Shown: piece by piece, positions 11,292-22,506 of the stretch
Position numbering within the stretch: position 1 is the first letter of the stretch
Layout of the letters: every line of letters starts with the position of its first letter
NCBI GenBank assembly: GCA_963932465.1
Contig: OZ010791.1
Location: 620,937,800-621,001,799 of the forward strand
Direction: 5' to 3'
Length of the DNA stretch: 64,000 bases
Origin: Maratus speciosus
Lineage: Eukaryota; Arthropoda; Arachnida; Araneae; Salticidae
The notes under the pieces: generated by a model
What the model saw: only the letters and a program-made list of their open reading frames with translations
Told to the model about the DNA's origin: nothing
The model's database searches: none
Program-made: the position numbers and the translations under genes

Positions 11292-12727
11292 TAGAGGTCT
11301 GCACGGGCCGGAATTTCCAGGCCCGGGCCCGACCCGGCCCGAAGGAAAGCTATTTTGGCCCGGCCCGGCCCGGTGTAAAAATCGAAAGTTCGGCCCGAGC
11401 CCGGCCCGGCCCGTTTACATTTTTACCGTTCTCGGCCCGGCCCGGCCCGTACAAAAATCAGTGAAAACAGGCCCGGCCCGGCCCGGCCCGACTAAATTTC
11501 TACAAAAAATTCCGTTTTTTCTCGACATACTATTAAGATTCTTTTAATGAGTACTACATGCATATTTATGGGAACATTTTACAGTATATTTTATATTACT
11601 ATGTGTTCGCAAAATAGAAAACACACAATAGTAAACGTTAACGATTACTTACAGTGTTTTAGTCAACGTCTCTACAGACGTTTCAAAATTTAAATAAGGG
11701 TTCATTAAAAGATTATTGTAGTTTAGAATAAAGTGTTAAAAAACATGATAACTTTTGAAGCTTATAATAAAAGGTAGATTTGTGAAAATATTTCTGTAAT
11801 TTTTAAGGCTTTTCTCAAATCCAAAGGAGCTACATTTTGATACATTTATGAATTTATTTCTTTTCGGAAACGCATGAGATTCGCAGGTATTCTTATTCAG
11901 AAACCATGTAAATGCCGTTTTTTTCTTAGATAAAAGTAATATATCTTTCAGAAAATACGGCCTAAGTTAGCGTTTTGAATCGAATTTCCGGAAGCGATAG
12001 CACAGGAAAGGAGAAAACGTACAGTCACGTGACAAGAGTCTCTGTTACTCTGTACGTAATTTATGAAAAATGGAAACGCTATTCGATCCCAAATGCCTTC
12101 AATACTCAGGCCTGTCAATTTTATGCCTTTATAGTTAAAAATGAGTCAGAAAATGTGTCTGAGAGTTCGCATTGTTGAGCAGTAAATATGAGAACCACCT
12201 TAAGGTACCAAGATACTGTTAACAGAAGTTCATTATCGCTATTAATACTTTTACAAAATATAATGCCTGTCCTACACATCCTGAGAACGATTAAGACCAG
12301 TTCCGTCCCGGCACAAGTCTGCCGAAAAATTTAAACCCGGGATCAGGCATCATGTAACTGTACGATGCCGATCTCTACGATGGACATGTTACATTTCTGT
12401 ATTGATGTTGTTAAACTCGCATCGGCTCGTAACGCACATTTATACTTCTCGAAAAAGTCATATTCATTGGAAATGACCTCGTATTTTATCTGCTCCTCTC
12501 AAATTCATATATCGGTCCGATAGGCCCGATTAATTTTTTTTATCGGCCCGGCCCGGCCCATTTATTTTGTCTGTCGGCCCGGCCCGGCCCGTTGAAGAAA
12601 TTGTCCTAATTCTGCCGGCCCGGCCCGGCCCGTTTGAAAATTCTCCTCCATTCCGCCGGCCCGGCCCGGCCCGCGGGCCGGGCCGGGTACGGGCCTCGGG
12701 CCAAGCCCGGGCCCGTGCAGACCTCTA
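11292..12727. mobile_element. hAT-like element with GC-rich subterminal arrays
   Basis: The ends TAGAGGTCTGCACGGGCC and GGCCCGTGCAGACCTCTA are perfect inverted repeats. An exact 8-bp duplication CACTGGGA (11284-11291, 12728-12735) gives a hAT-type insertion. Each end carries a set of GGCCCGGCCCGGCCCG-like modules spaced 35-60 bp (about 11320-11490 and 12545-12705), mutually inverted between the two ends and very GC-rich against an AT-rich interior. No transposase frame. A TTAA element is nested inside at 11807. Confidence 0.9.
11807..12199. mobile_element. TTAA element, copy 1, nested
   Basis: Bounded by TTAA on both sides (11803-11806, 12200-12203) with inverted ends GGCTTTTCTCA and TGAGAACCACC. 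Shares internal phrases ('tctttcagaaaat', 'gcgttttgaa.cgaa') with 33004-33418 and 49179-49604. TTAA target sites are typical of piggyBac-type elements; no transposase present. Confidence 0.7.
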
Positions 12728-12984
12728 CACTGGGAACCCCTTCAGTGCACCTCATGATTGTCCATAAATAACATTGTCAAAAATAAAAAAAAGCTACTGC
12801 CAGGAGTTTATATTATTCCATTTATAAGGGAGAGGTGAGTCAGAAATCACTATGTAGGTATGACACAGAGTAAATTCAGTATCAGGTGTAAGGAGCATAT
12901 TGCGGACATAAAACATAACAGAGGAAATACATTTGTCAAGACTGAAGAAACAAGTTGGAAATTGCTCGTCAAACGTGGCAAATG

Positions 12985-13671
12985 AGGTGCGTTCGTACTA
13001 TAACTAGTTTAATAATTATTTTTTGCACCCCATATTGTACTGAATGTATAATATTTTGCACTTCATAAAGTGCATAGTCTGATACATCATTAAAATGCAC
13101 TTCCAATAATTTTTTCGGAACACTTTTGACTGTCCCTGTAATTAAACTATACATCCGATTTTCATAAAATTTGAAATAGCGCAACAAAATTTTGCAACAA
13201 TTATATCTTTAAAATTTCAGACCATTCGGAAGGCTGTAATATCATTAAAATGCACTTGCAATAATTTCTCCCATTGGCCGTAATGTAAAGAAAAACTTTT
13301 GACTGTCCCTGTAATTAAACTATACATCCGATTTTCATAAAATTGGAAATGGCTCGACAAAATTTTGCAACAATTATATCTTTAAAATTTCAGATCATTC
13401 GGAAGGCTCTAATATCATTAAAATCCACTTGCAATAATTTTCCCCATTGGCCGCAATGTAAAGAAAAACTTTTGACTGTCCCTGTAATTAAACTATACAT
13501 CCGATTTTCCTAAAATTTGAAATGGCTTGACAAAATTTTGCAACAATAATATATTTGAAATTTCAGACCATTCGGTTGGGTAGTTTTTGCTCTGTTACAT
13601 GCGGACAGACAGACGGACGGACTGAACGACGACTATAGGTGCTACGTATTTATATAATTACGAACGCACCT
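12985..13671. mobile_element. TIR element containing a 173-bp tandem repeat
   Basis: Inverted ends AGGTGCGTTCGTA and TACGAACGCACCT enclose about three copies of a 173-bp unit (marker 'tttgactgtccctgtaatta' near 13125, 13298, 13471), then 'gacagacagacggacggac'. No convincing target duplication. No coding frame. Confidence 0.7.
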
Positions 13672-14990
13672 AAAAAGAAAATACTAGTAAACAGGAATTC
13701 TGCTTTTTCAGAATTTAGTGTCGTCCCCGATGAAAAAATATATATACGTATATGTATATAAATATAGATAGTACAAAACATATTTCAGTTTTAAGATATA
13801 AAACACACGCTTTTATTTTATGTAAAATGACGTCATTCGCATCCGCTTATGAATTCCAAATTTACGATTCACTCTTAAGCATCTACAGTAAATTATGCAT
13901 AGGACGTCACTATCGCGAAATAATACACAAATGCAGCAAAAAGATGCCGTCATTAAAGAAACTCGACAAAAAAAACGGCTGTCTAATGATTCATAGACAT
14001 TCATTTGTTTGTAACATTAATATAGATACTTAAAATTAAATACAGTTTATAATAGCTCCACGTTATAACAGAAATCATTTGTTTATATTTTTTAAAAATA
14101 GCACGTATTTTAATTACATTTTCTTTCGGTTGTAATGAAAAAATGGCAACAAAAAGATATAATTGCTATTTTGCAACTATTTTTCCTTTACCTTCTACAA
14201 AAATGGAATACTTGAGTTGCTAAAATTAAACGGAAGGCGTTAAAAACTACAAAAAAATTAATATCTCATAAATAAATGGAGCTGCAGTTTTCAAACAAAT
14301 TGCATTTAAAAGTATTTTTTTTTTTTCAATACTTTTTTTTTTTAATTGAAAATGTGCGATGCTTAGAAGTTTAAAAAATTGCTATAGAGTATTTAATCGT
14401 ACTGCTTTGTTTTACGGCTGGCTTCTGTAAGGTAACGTTATTTTTTGGGAGACGACACAAAATAAGCTGGGAGAAAAAAATAGCATACCGTACCGGGGGC
14501 TAATTAACATACTATTTAACGAGGGTAGATTGATTTGCAGGTCTAATTTTTATTTACAGTTATTTATAAGGGAGCCAATTGAAATTTATTTAAGGGGTTG
14601 AAAGCTTTGTAGCAATACATTATTTTTTCATGTCCCGAGTATATGGATAGAGTGGTTAAACAACTTTGGGAATCAGTACATAGAGGGGGCAACGGGCGAT
14701 ATTGAAAATATAGGGAACAGTGTATGTTAGCTTTTTAAATGATGGCTATTTCCAGTTTTTATGTATGTGCATTGTTAATAAATGTTTTGACAGTTGTTTC
14801 GAATATATATTTTATGATATATTTAATAGTGGGCGTAATTAAGAGTATTTTACTTATATTTATAAAACCAGAAAGTTTTACATATTAATAATAATCTCTA
14901 AAACAGAAGTTAGACAAAAGTAAAGCGATTTTAAATTAATGACTAAGTAGTGGTATTATAAAAAGTTTAACAAATGTAAAATGGAAGACG
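13672..14990. other. Non-coding; overlapping small frames only
   Basis: A 93-codon plus frame (13752-14033) and an overlapping minus frame (14004-13813) have no recognisable domain and lack splice or codon support. Otherwise AT-rich sequence. Confidence 0.35.
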
Positions 14991-15020
14991 GAACAAAAAT
15001 TTAAAGTTTACAAGACAATG

Positions 15021-15210
15021 CAAAAGAGCCTCTTCACATTCATTCAAGCCAAGAAGGGAGGGAGGAAGACGGGTTTTAAGCTAGACTCTACTCAGAAGAT
15101 ATATCAATGCATTAATATTCTCCAAAACAAAAGTAATCTCAAATGAAACAAACGAGAACAATAGAAATGATTTCATATTCATGCCAGGGGAGGAACAACT
15201 AGAAATAAAC

Positions 15211-15243
<33 letters not shown>

Positions 15244-15500
15244 AAATGCATGCGTTGTATGGAACTAGATGCAAAAGTTAAATTAACCAGTAACTTGATT
15301 ATAAAACAAAAGGAAAAAGCATATTCACATTCATTCAAGCCGGGATTGGGGGGGGGGGGGGGTGAGGGACGACGACAAAGGGTTAAATGGTATTAAGCTA
15401 CACTCTACTTAGAAGTAATATCAATGAATATTGAATGAATTCTGAAAAACAGAAGTTATCTTAAATAATTTAGTAAATACTCATTTACACATTCAGACAT
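15021..15500. repeat. Tandem duplication, about 291-bp period
   Basis: 'cacattcattcaagcc' at about 15035 and 15326 begins two units. Both continue with a G-rich patch, 'ttaagct.actctact', and 'atcaatg.attaat'. A third partial copy starts near 15488. The second unit holds G15 (15348-15362), the first an A-rich tract (15210-15240). Confidence 0.6.
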
Positions 15501-16380
15501 TAGAAGAGGCACCATAGCTCTAGAGTCCTGCATCGGGTTGACTAAAATGCTTTTAATATTTAATATCTCCTAGAATAATTAAGTTAATTATTAGAATTTT
15601 TTGGAAGCAGTTGATACAAGATAATAAGTTAAATTGACAATAATTTCAAGTCTAGGCGAATAAATGCCCCCAAGTTGCAAGCCAGAATAAATAATTCAGA
15701 GTGACACATAAATCGCAAATGATAACAATTAAGATTTTTTAATTTGAAATTATCCAGCATAAATAAGTCATATTAACTGTTCGATATTATTTTGACACTA
15801 TGTAGGATATGCAAAGCATTTTTATATTTTTAAACAGAAAAATGAAATATTTAACATTTGATTATATACCCTCTTGCTGCGGAACCCGAGCTTTCTTCGG
15901 GGATGCATTTTTCTGTCTAATTAACCCTCTTTGATTACTCCAACCAGTTATTTTTATTGTAAATTTTGCCTTATTTAATCGGAGAATTTTCCCGACTAAA
16001 TTGGACAAAAATTTTTGTTTCGAAAAACCGGTGACAAAAGAATAAAAATTCTTAAATACACAATTTTCGAAGCTATTTTGATAAAACAAGCGAGAGGGTT
16101 ATGGAAGAAACATATTTCAATAAAAGACATAAGAAAAGATCGATTTCTGCGTTCGATAAATTAAAAATAATAATAATATTAAGAGAAACTGTGCGCTGAT
16201 TTTAGAAATTTGTTCACCAAAAATTTTGTTTTGAAGAGGAGAAAAGAATGAGACAGGATTTACGGCACTCACTCACTTAGAAACGCTGAAAATTAATTAG
16301 ACAGCAGAGAAAAAGAAATCGCTGCACAGTTCGAGAACTGGACTGAAAGTTTCGTTATCGTGATTGCGGTTTTAACGATT
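15501..16380. other. Non-coding, nothing firm
   Basis: A minus frame (16089-15862) of 75 codons is unremarkable. No bounded repeat seen. Confidence 0.35.
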
Positions 16381-16389
16381 TTCCTGTTT

Positions 16390-16547
16390 TTAGAGATTCC
16401 ACTACAGCGATTTAGCCGACTCCAATGATGTATTTCCGGTTTTCATAAGCGCGAAGGGCTCATACACGCGTTATAGAGATAGCTACAATAAAAAATTTTA
16501 CATTTTCAGAGACTTCAATACAACGGTAACCAATTTCTTTCTTTCTT

Positions 16548-16580
<33 letters not shown>

Positions 16581-17230
16581 AGGTTTTAACAAATGGGAGC
16601 GAAACAATCATACACGCGTTATAATAATAGCCGCTATAAAAAAAAATTCATATTTTAAAGATTACATTGCAACGCTTTAGCAGAATTAATTGATGTTTAT
16701 TTTTCATGTGCGCGAAGCGCTCATACACACGTTATAGAGAATTATAAAGAATTTCACATTTTTTGAGACACCAAATACAATGGCCCCACCAGTGGCCCAG
16801 AGGTTCTGCTCTCGAGACGGGAGGTGTTGGGTTCGATCCTAATCGCGCCCGTTGGCCTAATCGTTCGGAGTTTTCGTGGGTTTCTTCGAGCCTTGGTTTT
16901 CCAAGCGTAAATACGGGTTAGGTTCCCTTAGAAAGACCCCCACGGAGGGCACTCCCTCCCCCCTTAGGACCTATATCCCTCGTGATGATAATTGGCCGTC
17001 ATAAACACAACCAACCAAATACAAGGATTTAGTCGAATGCATTTTTGTGTTTTGCTATGGTTTTAACTAATGGGCGTAAAACGCTCATACACGCGTTATA
17101 GTGATAGCCGCTATACAGAATTTCATATTTTAGAGGTTCTAATACAACGATTTAGCAGAATTCATTACTTTTTCTCGTTGTTTTTACGGGCGTAAAGCAC
17201 TCATACACGCATTATAGTGATACTTGTCCA
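16390..17230. repeat. Degenerate tandem array, about 120-145 bp period, 5 copies
   Basis: The motif 'gcgctcatacacgcgttata' or variants recurs near 16460, 16605, 16715, 17080 and 17200, followed by 'gatagccgctata...' and 'tacaacg.tttagc'. Removing the SINE (16781-17013 plus one duplication) restores a regular spacing of about 120 bp. An inserted poly-T (about 16550-16579) lengthens the unit between copies 1 and 2. Confidence 0.75.
16781..17013 (+). mobile_element. tRNA-derived SINE with 11-bp target duplication
   Basis: Pol III internal promoter: A box TGGCCCAGAGG (about 16793-16803) and B box GGTTCGATCC (about 16830-16839), 27 nt apart, as in a tRNA. The direct duplication ACCAAATACAA flanks it exactly (16770-16780 and 17014-17024). 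The body after the tRNA part is non-tRNA sequence and the tail is AACCAACC-like rather than poly-A. The CCA/anticodon arms are not tRNA-functional. It interrupts the tandem array around it, so it is younger than that array. Confidence 0.88.
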
Positions 17231-17888
17231 CCACAGATGGATGAATTTGATTTATTATTATCATTTTTTTTTTCGCAATCGATTGTTAAAATTGCCATTT
17301 TTCTCTGAGATCTTTGATGAAATTCACCATTTTTTCAACGATCGTTTAAAGATATTTTTCGCGGTATTTTTCTTTGACCGATTGACAAATCAACTTTCCG
17401 GGAAAAAAAAAGAAAAAAAAAAAAAGCTGATTTCCTCGAAAATTAAAAATTGCAAAAGATTTTAAGAGAGGAAAAATACACAGCATTTTTTATTACGCAG
17501 GATTTTCATATTTTGTTCGCGATTCGCGTAATCCCGCACGCTATTTCAAACCCTACTTTGCCGTCCCCAATCCTCATGAAACTTTTGAAATGGCACCCCT
17601 GCTTCTAAGGAAGAGAATTCGTCATGTAAATATTCACATAAATACGATTCACGCGTGGTTATTATGTTAAGCAGTTTGTTTTCCATCCCACATTTTCCCC
17701 CCTTGCTCTTTTTTTTATGTCCGAATTTTCTGACTGATAGCCGATTTTTAAACTTTTTTAGGAAATTCTGAACATAATCACCCCTAAATGACACATAATA
17801 ATTCTAATTAGATAAAGAATTGGAATCATTCGCGCAAAATCTATGAAAATCGTGCCAACTGGAGAAAAATAAATATATCTATCTAGAA
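17231..17888. other. Non-coding; transposon-like T-rich segment
   Basis: 17240-17400 resembles the interior of the element at 28513 ('gcaatcg.ttgttaaaatt', 'gatgaaattcac..ttttt'). Frames on both strands (17217-17465 plus, 17794-17546 minus) have no recognisable domain. Confidence 0.35.
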
Positions 17889-17890
17889 TG

Positions 17891-17973
17891 GCTGGTGCTG
17901 TCATCTATCATTGATAAAAACAGTTTCTTAAATTGAATGTACCACATTTGATAATAGATGGCAGCACCAAACA
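17891..17973. repeat. Short hairpin element
   Basis: TGGTGCTGTCATCTATCATT and, inverted, TGGTGCTGCCATCTATTATC form arms of about 22 bp around a loop of about 36 nt. Looks like a miniature foldback element; no duplication identified. Confidence 0.6.
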
Positions 17974-18160
17974 CATAAATAAACCTTTTTGGTAGAGCTC
18001 TTATTACAAGAGCCTTACTTTTTGGCAAGAACATTTCAAGGATTAATTATAGAATAGATAGAACATGTTGCTGATATTCAAATTTATGAAATATTCACAT
18101 TTTAAAATCTTTTTTCCTTAATAATTAAAATAAGATTTAAAAATTTCTTTTCAATTAGAA

Positions 18161-18162
<2 letters not shown>

Positions 18163-18200
<38 letters not shown>
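18163..18200. repeat. Poly-A tract
   Basis: Run of about 38 A residues. Flanking sequence to 18400 is AT-rich with nothing recognised. Confidence 0.85.
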
Positions 18201-18202
<2 letters not shown>

Positions 18203-18399
18203 AGCATTGAACAAACGTTATTGAAAATTCTAAAAAAATATTTGTAAATGCATGCCCATGCCTCCCCTCTTAAAATTTTGAAAACAATAAGAATACAAAT
18301 AAAATATACTAAGAAAATGTACTAACTCTATTTGATTGCTAAAGATTCGTCACATTCAAATTGGAAAAACTATATACATTTCTGAGAGAGTTTTAAAGT

Positions 18400-18427
18400 T
18401 ATAGGACTTATATATATAAGTCCTATA
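18400..18427. repeat. Perfect 28-bp palindrome
   Basis: ATAGGACTTATAT is followed at once by its reverse complement; the flanking t/a pair extends the palindrome to 28 bp with no loop. Could be a chance or foldback remnant. Confidence 0.75.
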
Positions 18428-18869
18428 GTTATATGTCCCGTTATATACATTTTGTTTTTTTTTTCCTCGGAGAAAATTTTTAAAACATGAATCGTGTAGT
18501 GAAAAGTATTAATAATAAATGACTTTTTTTCTACAAAAACTACTTTTTTTTTTCATAAACGCTTTTGTAATTCCTGAAGGCTGTTTATTCTTTTCAGTGC
18601 TCAAAAATAATTAATTAATAAAGCATACAAAAAGGATTATTCTTTCACAATCCATAATCAGACTTTGAATTAGATCTAAAATTATTGATTTTTAAAAATT
18701 AAATAAATTTTTTTCAGAAAAACTTTACATTTGAAAGGGAATATGTACAGTATGGAACTGTTTTGGAAACCAGCTATTCAAAATCATATTTCCAATAGAT
18801 TGATTCCAGAAAAAAGTGCGATACAGTGCAATTTTACATGCGCATTTCTCGATACATAACTACATGCTA

Positions 18870-19188
18870 TGTGAGGGGCTCATAACCATAGTAGACAAAG
18901 TCCATTTTGAAAAAAAAAGAGATAATTCATACTAAACGAAATAGGTGTTGCTATCCAACTTACATTTTATTCATAAATTAAAAGTTGATATAAAATAAAC
19001 ACATGAATAAATTAAATTCCAACGTTTTGGTTTAATCTTTAAAACCATCTGCAGGATAAAATTTTCTAAAATATAAATCAGCAGGAATTTATTATTAAAC
19101 AGATTTTATGCTACTTCTAAATGGACTATCTCATTTTTTTTTTTTTTCAAAATGGACTTGGTCTACTTTTGTTGTGAGGCCCCTCATA
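18870..19188. mobile_element. Foldback TA element
   Basis: The ends TGTGAGGGGCTCA and, inverted, TATGAGGGGCCTCA lead arms of about 60 bp sharing GTAGAC.AAGTCCATTTTG. TA flanks both sides (18868-18869, 19189-19190). 319 bp, no frame. Confidence 0.75.
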
Positions 19189-19887
19189 TAACTCGATGCT
19201 AACATCTGAGATTTAAAATAGAAGTATTTATATTGTATAGTGAAGGTACTGTTACAGAGGTCAGACGAATAAAAAAAATCAATAAAAAGTAAGGAATCTT
19301 TCAGAAAATGACATCAAAGTTGGTGTTTTGAACTAAAATTTAGAATACGACAAAGATGGAAAGATGGGCATTGAGGAGCAATCAGCCATAACTCAAGATG
19401 TATTAAATGTATAGGAAGAGAGAGAAAACTACTCGATTACGGGAATACTTGTGTTCCTACTTTTAAAAAAATCCAGAAATTCTATGAAAGGATTAAAAAA
19501 AAAAAAAAAAGCCAAAAAATAGGATTAAAATCATTAAGATTAATTTTGATGTTAAATTTATAAAATGTACAAGAGTTATGGAAAATACGAAAAATGCTAT
19601 AAAATAAAGTTATTTTGTTATTTTCTCTGGATAGTCACTAAAAGACAAAAAAAAAAAAAAAAAAAAAAATGCTAAAACCAGGAAATACATTAGCGAAAAT
19701 TCCTGAAAGAGAAATTCCTGACGAGATGGTCAAATGAATGTGAGCTTTTCTGGCAAATTAAGGGGGAGGGGGGGGGATAATAATACTTACAAGTTCTTGA
19801 ATGTGACAAAGAGTTACGTGGTTGCAGCCTTAAAATAGTTAAGCGTTTCTGCTTTCACAGCTATGCTGTGTATGGAATAGATTCATA
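19189..19887. other. Non-coding; contains a fragment of the TTAA family
   Basis: About 19300-19345 ('tttcagaaaatgacatcaaa', 'gttggtgttttgaact') matches, inverted, 49414-49450. No ends found, so a truncated copy or unrelated remnant. A24 tract near 19648. Confidence 0.5.
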
Positions 19888-20304
19888 TGGGAACGTCCAC
19901 TGTTACTCTTGTGACCATTCGTACGGTTTTTTACAAATACTTGCAATTATTGTACTATAAAATATAATTAAGATAAAAAGTGATATAACCAGTAAAATAC
20001 TATTGTGCTCCACTCATTTAATATATATATCTAATTTGTAACAAAAAGCATTTCCCTTGTCTATATAACCAAACAAAATTTTGTTACTCTTGTGACCAGA
20101 GTGTCACAAGAGTCATTTAATATATACATAAGTAATTTTTTTTTTTTTTTGTTATAAATTAGATATATGTTTGTGTGTGGAACACAGTGGTATTTAGCTG
20201 GGTTATATCATTTTTTGTCTTACTTATATTTTGTAATAAAATAATTGGAATTATATATGAAAATTTGCTCTAGTTATCACAAGAGTAACGAATGGACGTT
20301 CCCA
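19888..20304. mobile_element. Long-hairpin TA element
   Basis: TGGGAACGTCCA ends are inverted repeats followed by GTTACTCTTGTGA on both arms. TA flanks (19886-19887, 20305-20306). Pairing extends through most of the 417 bp, with 'tataaccagtaaaatac' facing 'gtatttagctgggttata'. The transcript could form a near-complete hairpin. Confidence 0.82.
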
Positions 20305-20306
20305 TA

Positions 20307-21896
20307 CATAGTTTTGAATAAATAATTTGTCATGGATATTATTATTATTCAGCTAACTTACCACAATGAATTGCATACTGGCCAGTCTTCCTTTTAATAT
20401 TATCATTAAATAAACGAATTTTAAACCAGAAAATTCAGTCATTTAATTCCAATTCGATTTTATCAAATGAAACTTTTGGTTCAAATATGTTTATTTGCCT
20501 CAAAAAAAAAAAAAAAATTGAAGATTGGCCGCTGTGGAAATGATGCCATCATCTCTAACTCGGGCAAAATATATGTATACAGGATGGGGAAAAAATTTAC
20601 TGTGTAATTAGAAAATTTTATAACTTCAGTTCATTCGAGATGAAAAGAAATGTGAGGTCGACATAAGGGTTGCAAATTTATGCCAGGGAGTTACAGTGAC
20701 TAATTTTGTGAATAAATATTTGTTTTATTAAGAAAATTTATTGAGAAAAAAATAGTATACAAGTAAAAATATTTTCACTCGTTTAAAAACATTTAATGCT
20801 TATTTTAAAAATCACTACAATTAGTATGTTGTTTCAAAAAAATTCTGTTGAAATACATTCATTTGGCATGGGCCCCGATTATGGAAAATTCCCCACTTTG
20901 CTTTACACTTGGTAGAAAGTAAGAATAAATGAATTTATTTAAAAAAATTAGAATTTTTTCTTTGTTTCTTTTTAAGGAATGGCAACAAGAAAGAAAAAAA
21001 GCATTATTTAAACTATCTATTCAGTATTTTCAAATTGTTTTCTTAATGTATAATCATAATTTAATTAATATTAAACTATTAATTGATAAAAGATTTTTTA
21101 TAAATATATTAGGTTTTTTATTTTCCACTTTTTAGTATTTAAGATATTTCATGGTTGCTGTTACTTGTATACAGCTGAGAGTTGTAACCATAAAGCATAT
21201 TTGGCGATTTATTACTTGTGGCCAGCTAGGGAAAAAGTGCTTTAACATTAAAAAGTTCTAAATATATTAAAATGTTGCACTGTCACAAGAAACATAACCT
21301 ATGTACATGATTTTTATATTTCTAACTTATCAGGAAGCGGGTGGAAAATCAATTGCAAATTTCCATTTTTACATACATGTAGCAAGTTCAAGTTAAATGA
21401 AAGAGTGTAAAAATTTAAGTTGAAAGTAACTATTTTTTAAAATCTTCTAATAAAGTATGAGCCACTTTACAGGATGTCCACTCTTCCAACAGATGATTCC
21501 TAAGCTATTTGTTAGATTTCGAGGTATAGTTCTTTTTAATTGAAATGAAAATTAAAATGTTGTTGCTTATCATCTGAAAACCCATTTAAGTCAAGAAAGT
21601 TATTTTTTAAAAAAGTTACGAAATTGTAACTTTTATTTGGTTCCTTTGTCCTATTTGTTACATATAGAAAATATAAACATTTCTATACTACAAAACCAAG
21701 AAACTTAACTTCCAGAGTTAATGGAACTCTAAGTTCATTAATTTTCAGTGTCTTCTTGCACTTAAAATGGAAAAATGAATTTTTAGAGCCAGAAAATTAA
21801 TAAAATTCAAAGTATTATAAATTGGCAAGTTTTGATCATACAGGAATGAAATTTTCTATTGTTTACTGATTAAAGAATGGATAAAAATTTTCTCAA
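20307..21896. other. Non-coding, nothing firm
   Basis: AT-rich sequence with no splice-supported frame. A 68-codon frame at 20929-21135 is lysine/phenylalanine-rich low-complexity translation. Confidence 0.35.
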
Positions 21897-21898
21897 TA

Positions 21899-22506
21899 CA
21901 GTAGGAGATCTTTATAATACAATTCTCTATATAATGCACAACTTTTCATATGTAAACATTGAATTTTGTAGTTAAGAAGCACCTGCATTTCACATAGTAG
22001 AAATATTTTCATCCTCTAGAAGAGCAAGTGTCGGGCATTATTTCATCTTTATCTCCTTAATTCAAAGCTTTTTCAGGAAAAAGTTCCATTATTTCATGAA
22101 AAATCTTTAGAAATGAGTAATATAATGGCACAGACATATCGTGTCGCCACAGTAGAACATTTAGTAGTAATCAAAAATGAGATGTCTGACTTACTGCTAT
22201 GAAAAACTGTGTAAGCATCTAGTGGAACAGAAGGGAATTTTTACAAAACACATCTGAGATAGAGTATTAAACATAACTTTGTGTTTCAGAAGTTGTTCCA
22301 CTAGATGCAAACTCAGTTTCTCATAGCAGGAAGCCAGACATCTCATTTTTGATTATTAATACATGTCCTACTGTTGTTCTGAAACAACGATATTTGAACA
22401 ATGTTTATAAGGTAAATTTAAGAATGCATGAAATGATTTATATTATACAAAAATTTATAATCTGCACAACTTCTAGTCCCAAAGAGTGCAATATAAAGAC
22501 CTACTG
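21899..22506. mobile_element. Probable pogo/Tigger-type TA element with internal foldback
   Basis: The left end TA-CAGTAGGAGATCTTTATA and the inverted right end CAGTAGGTCTTTATA are similar with a small indel; the right TA is changed to AA. Inside, about 22150-22385 forms an inverted repeat with arms of about 90 bp ('aatgagatgtctg', 'gcatctagtggaaca'), possibly a second element nested in the first. Confidence 0.5.

Noticed and set aside
11228..12767. Arg/Pro/Gly-rich frames at 11228-11464 and 12567-12767
   Set aside because: They read through the GGCCCG arrays of a transposon; the composition explains the peptides.
13752..14033. 93-codon plus frame as a gene
   Set aside because: Overlaps an equally open minus frame; no domain, Kozak or splice support.
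16793..16860. Functional tRNA gene
   Set aside because: A and B boxes are present, but the acceptor and anticodon arms do not close and an 11-bp duplication flanks a longer body: a SINE.
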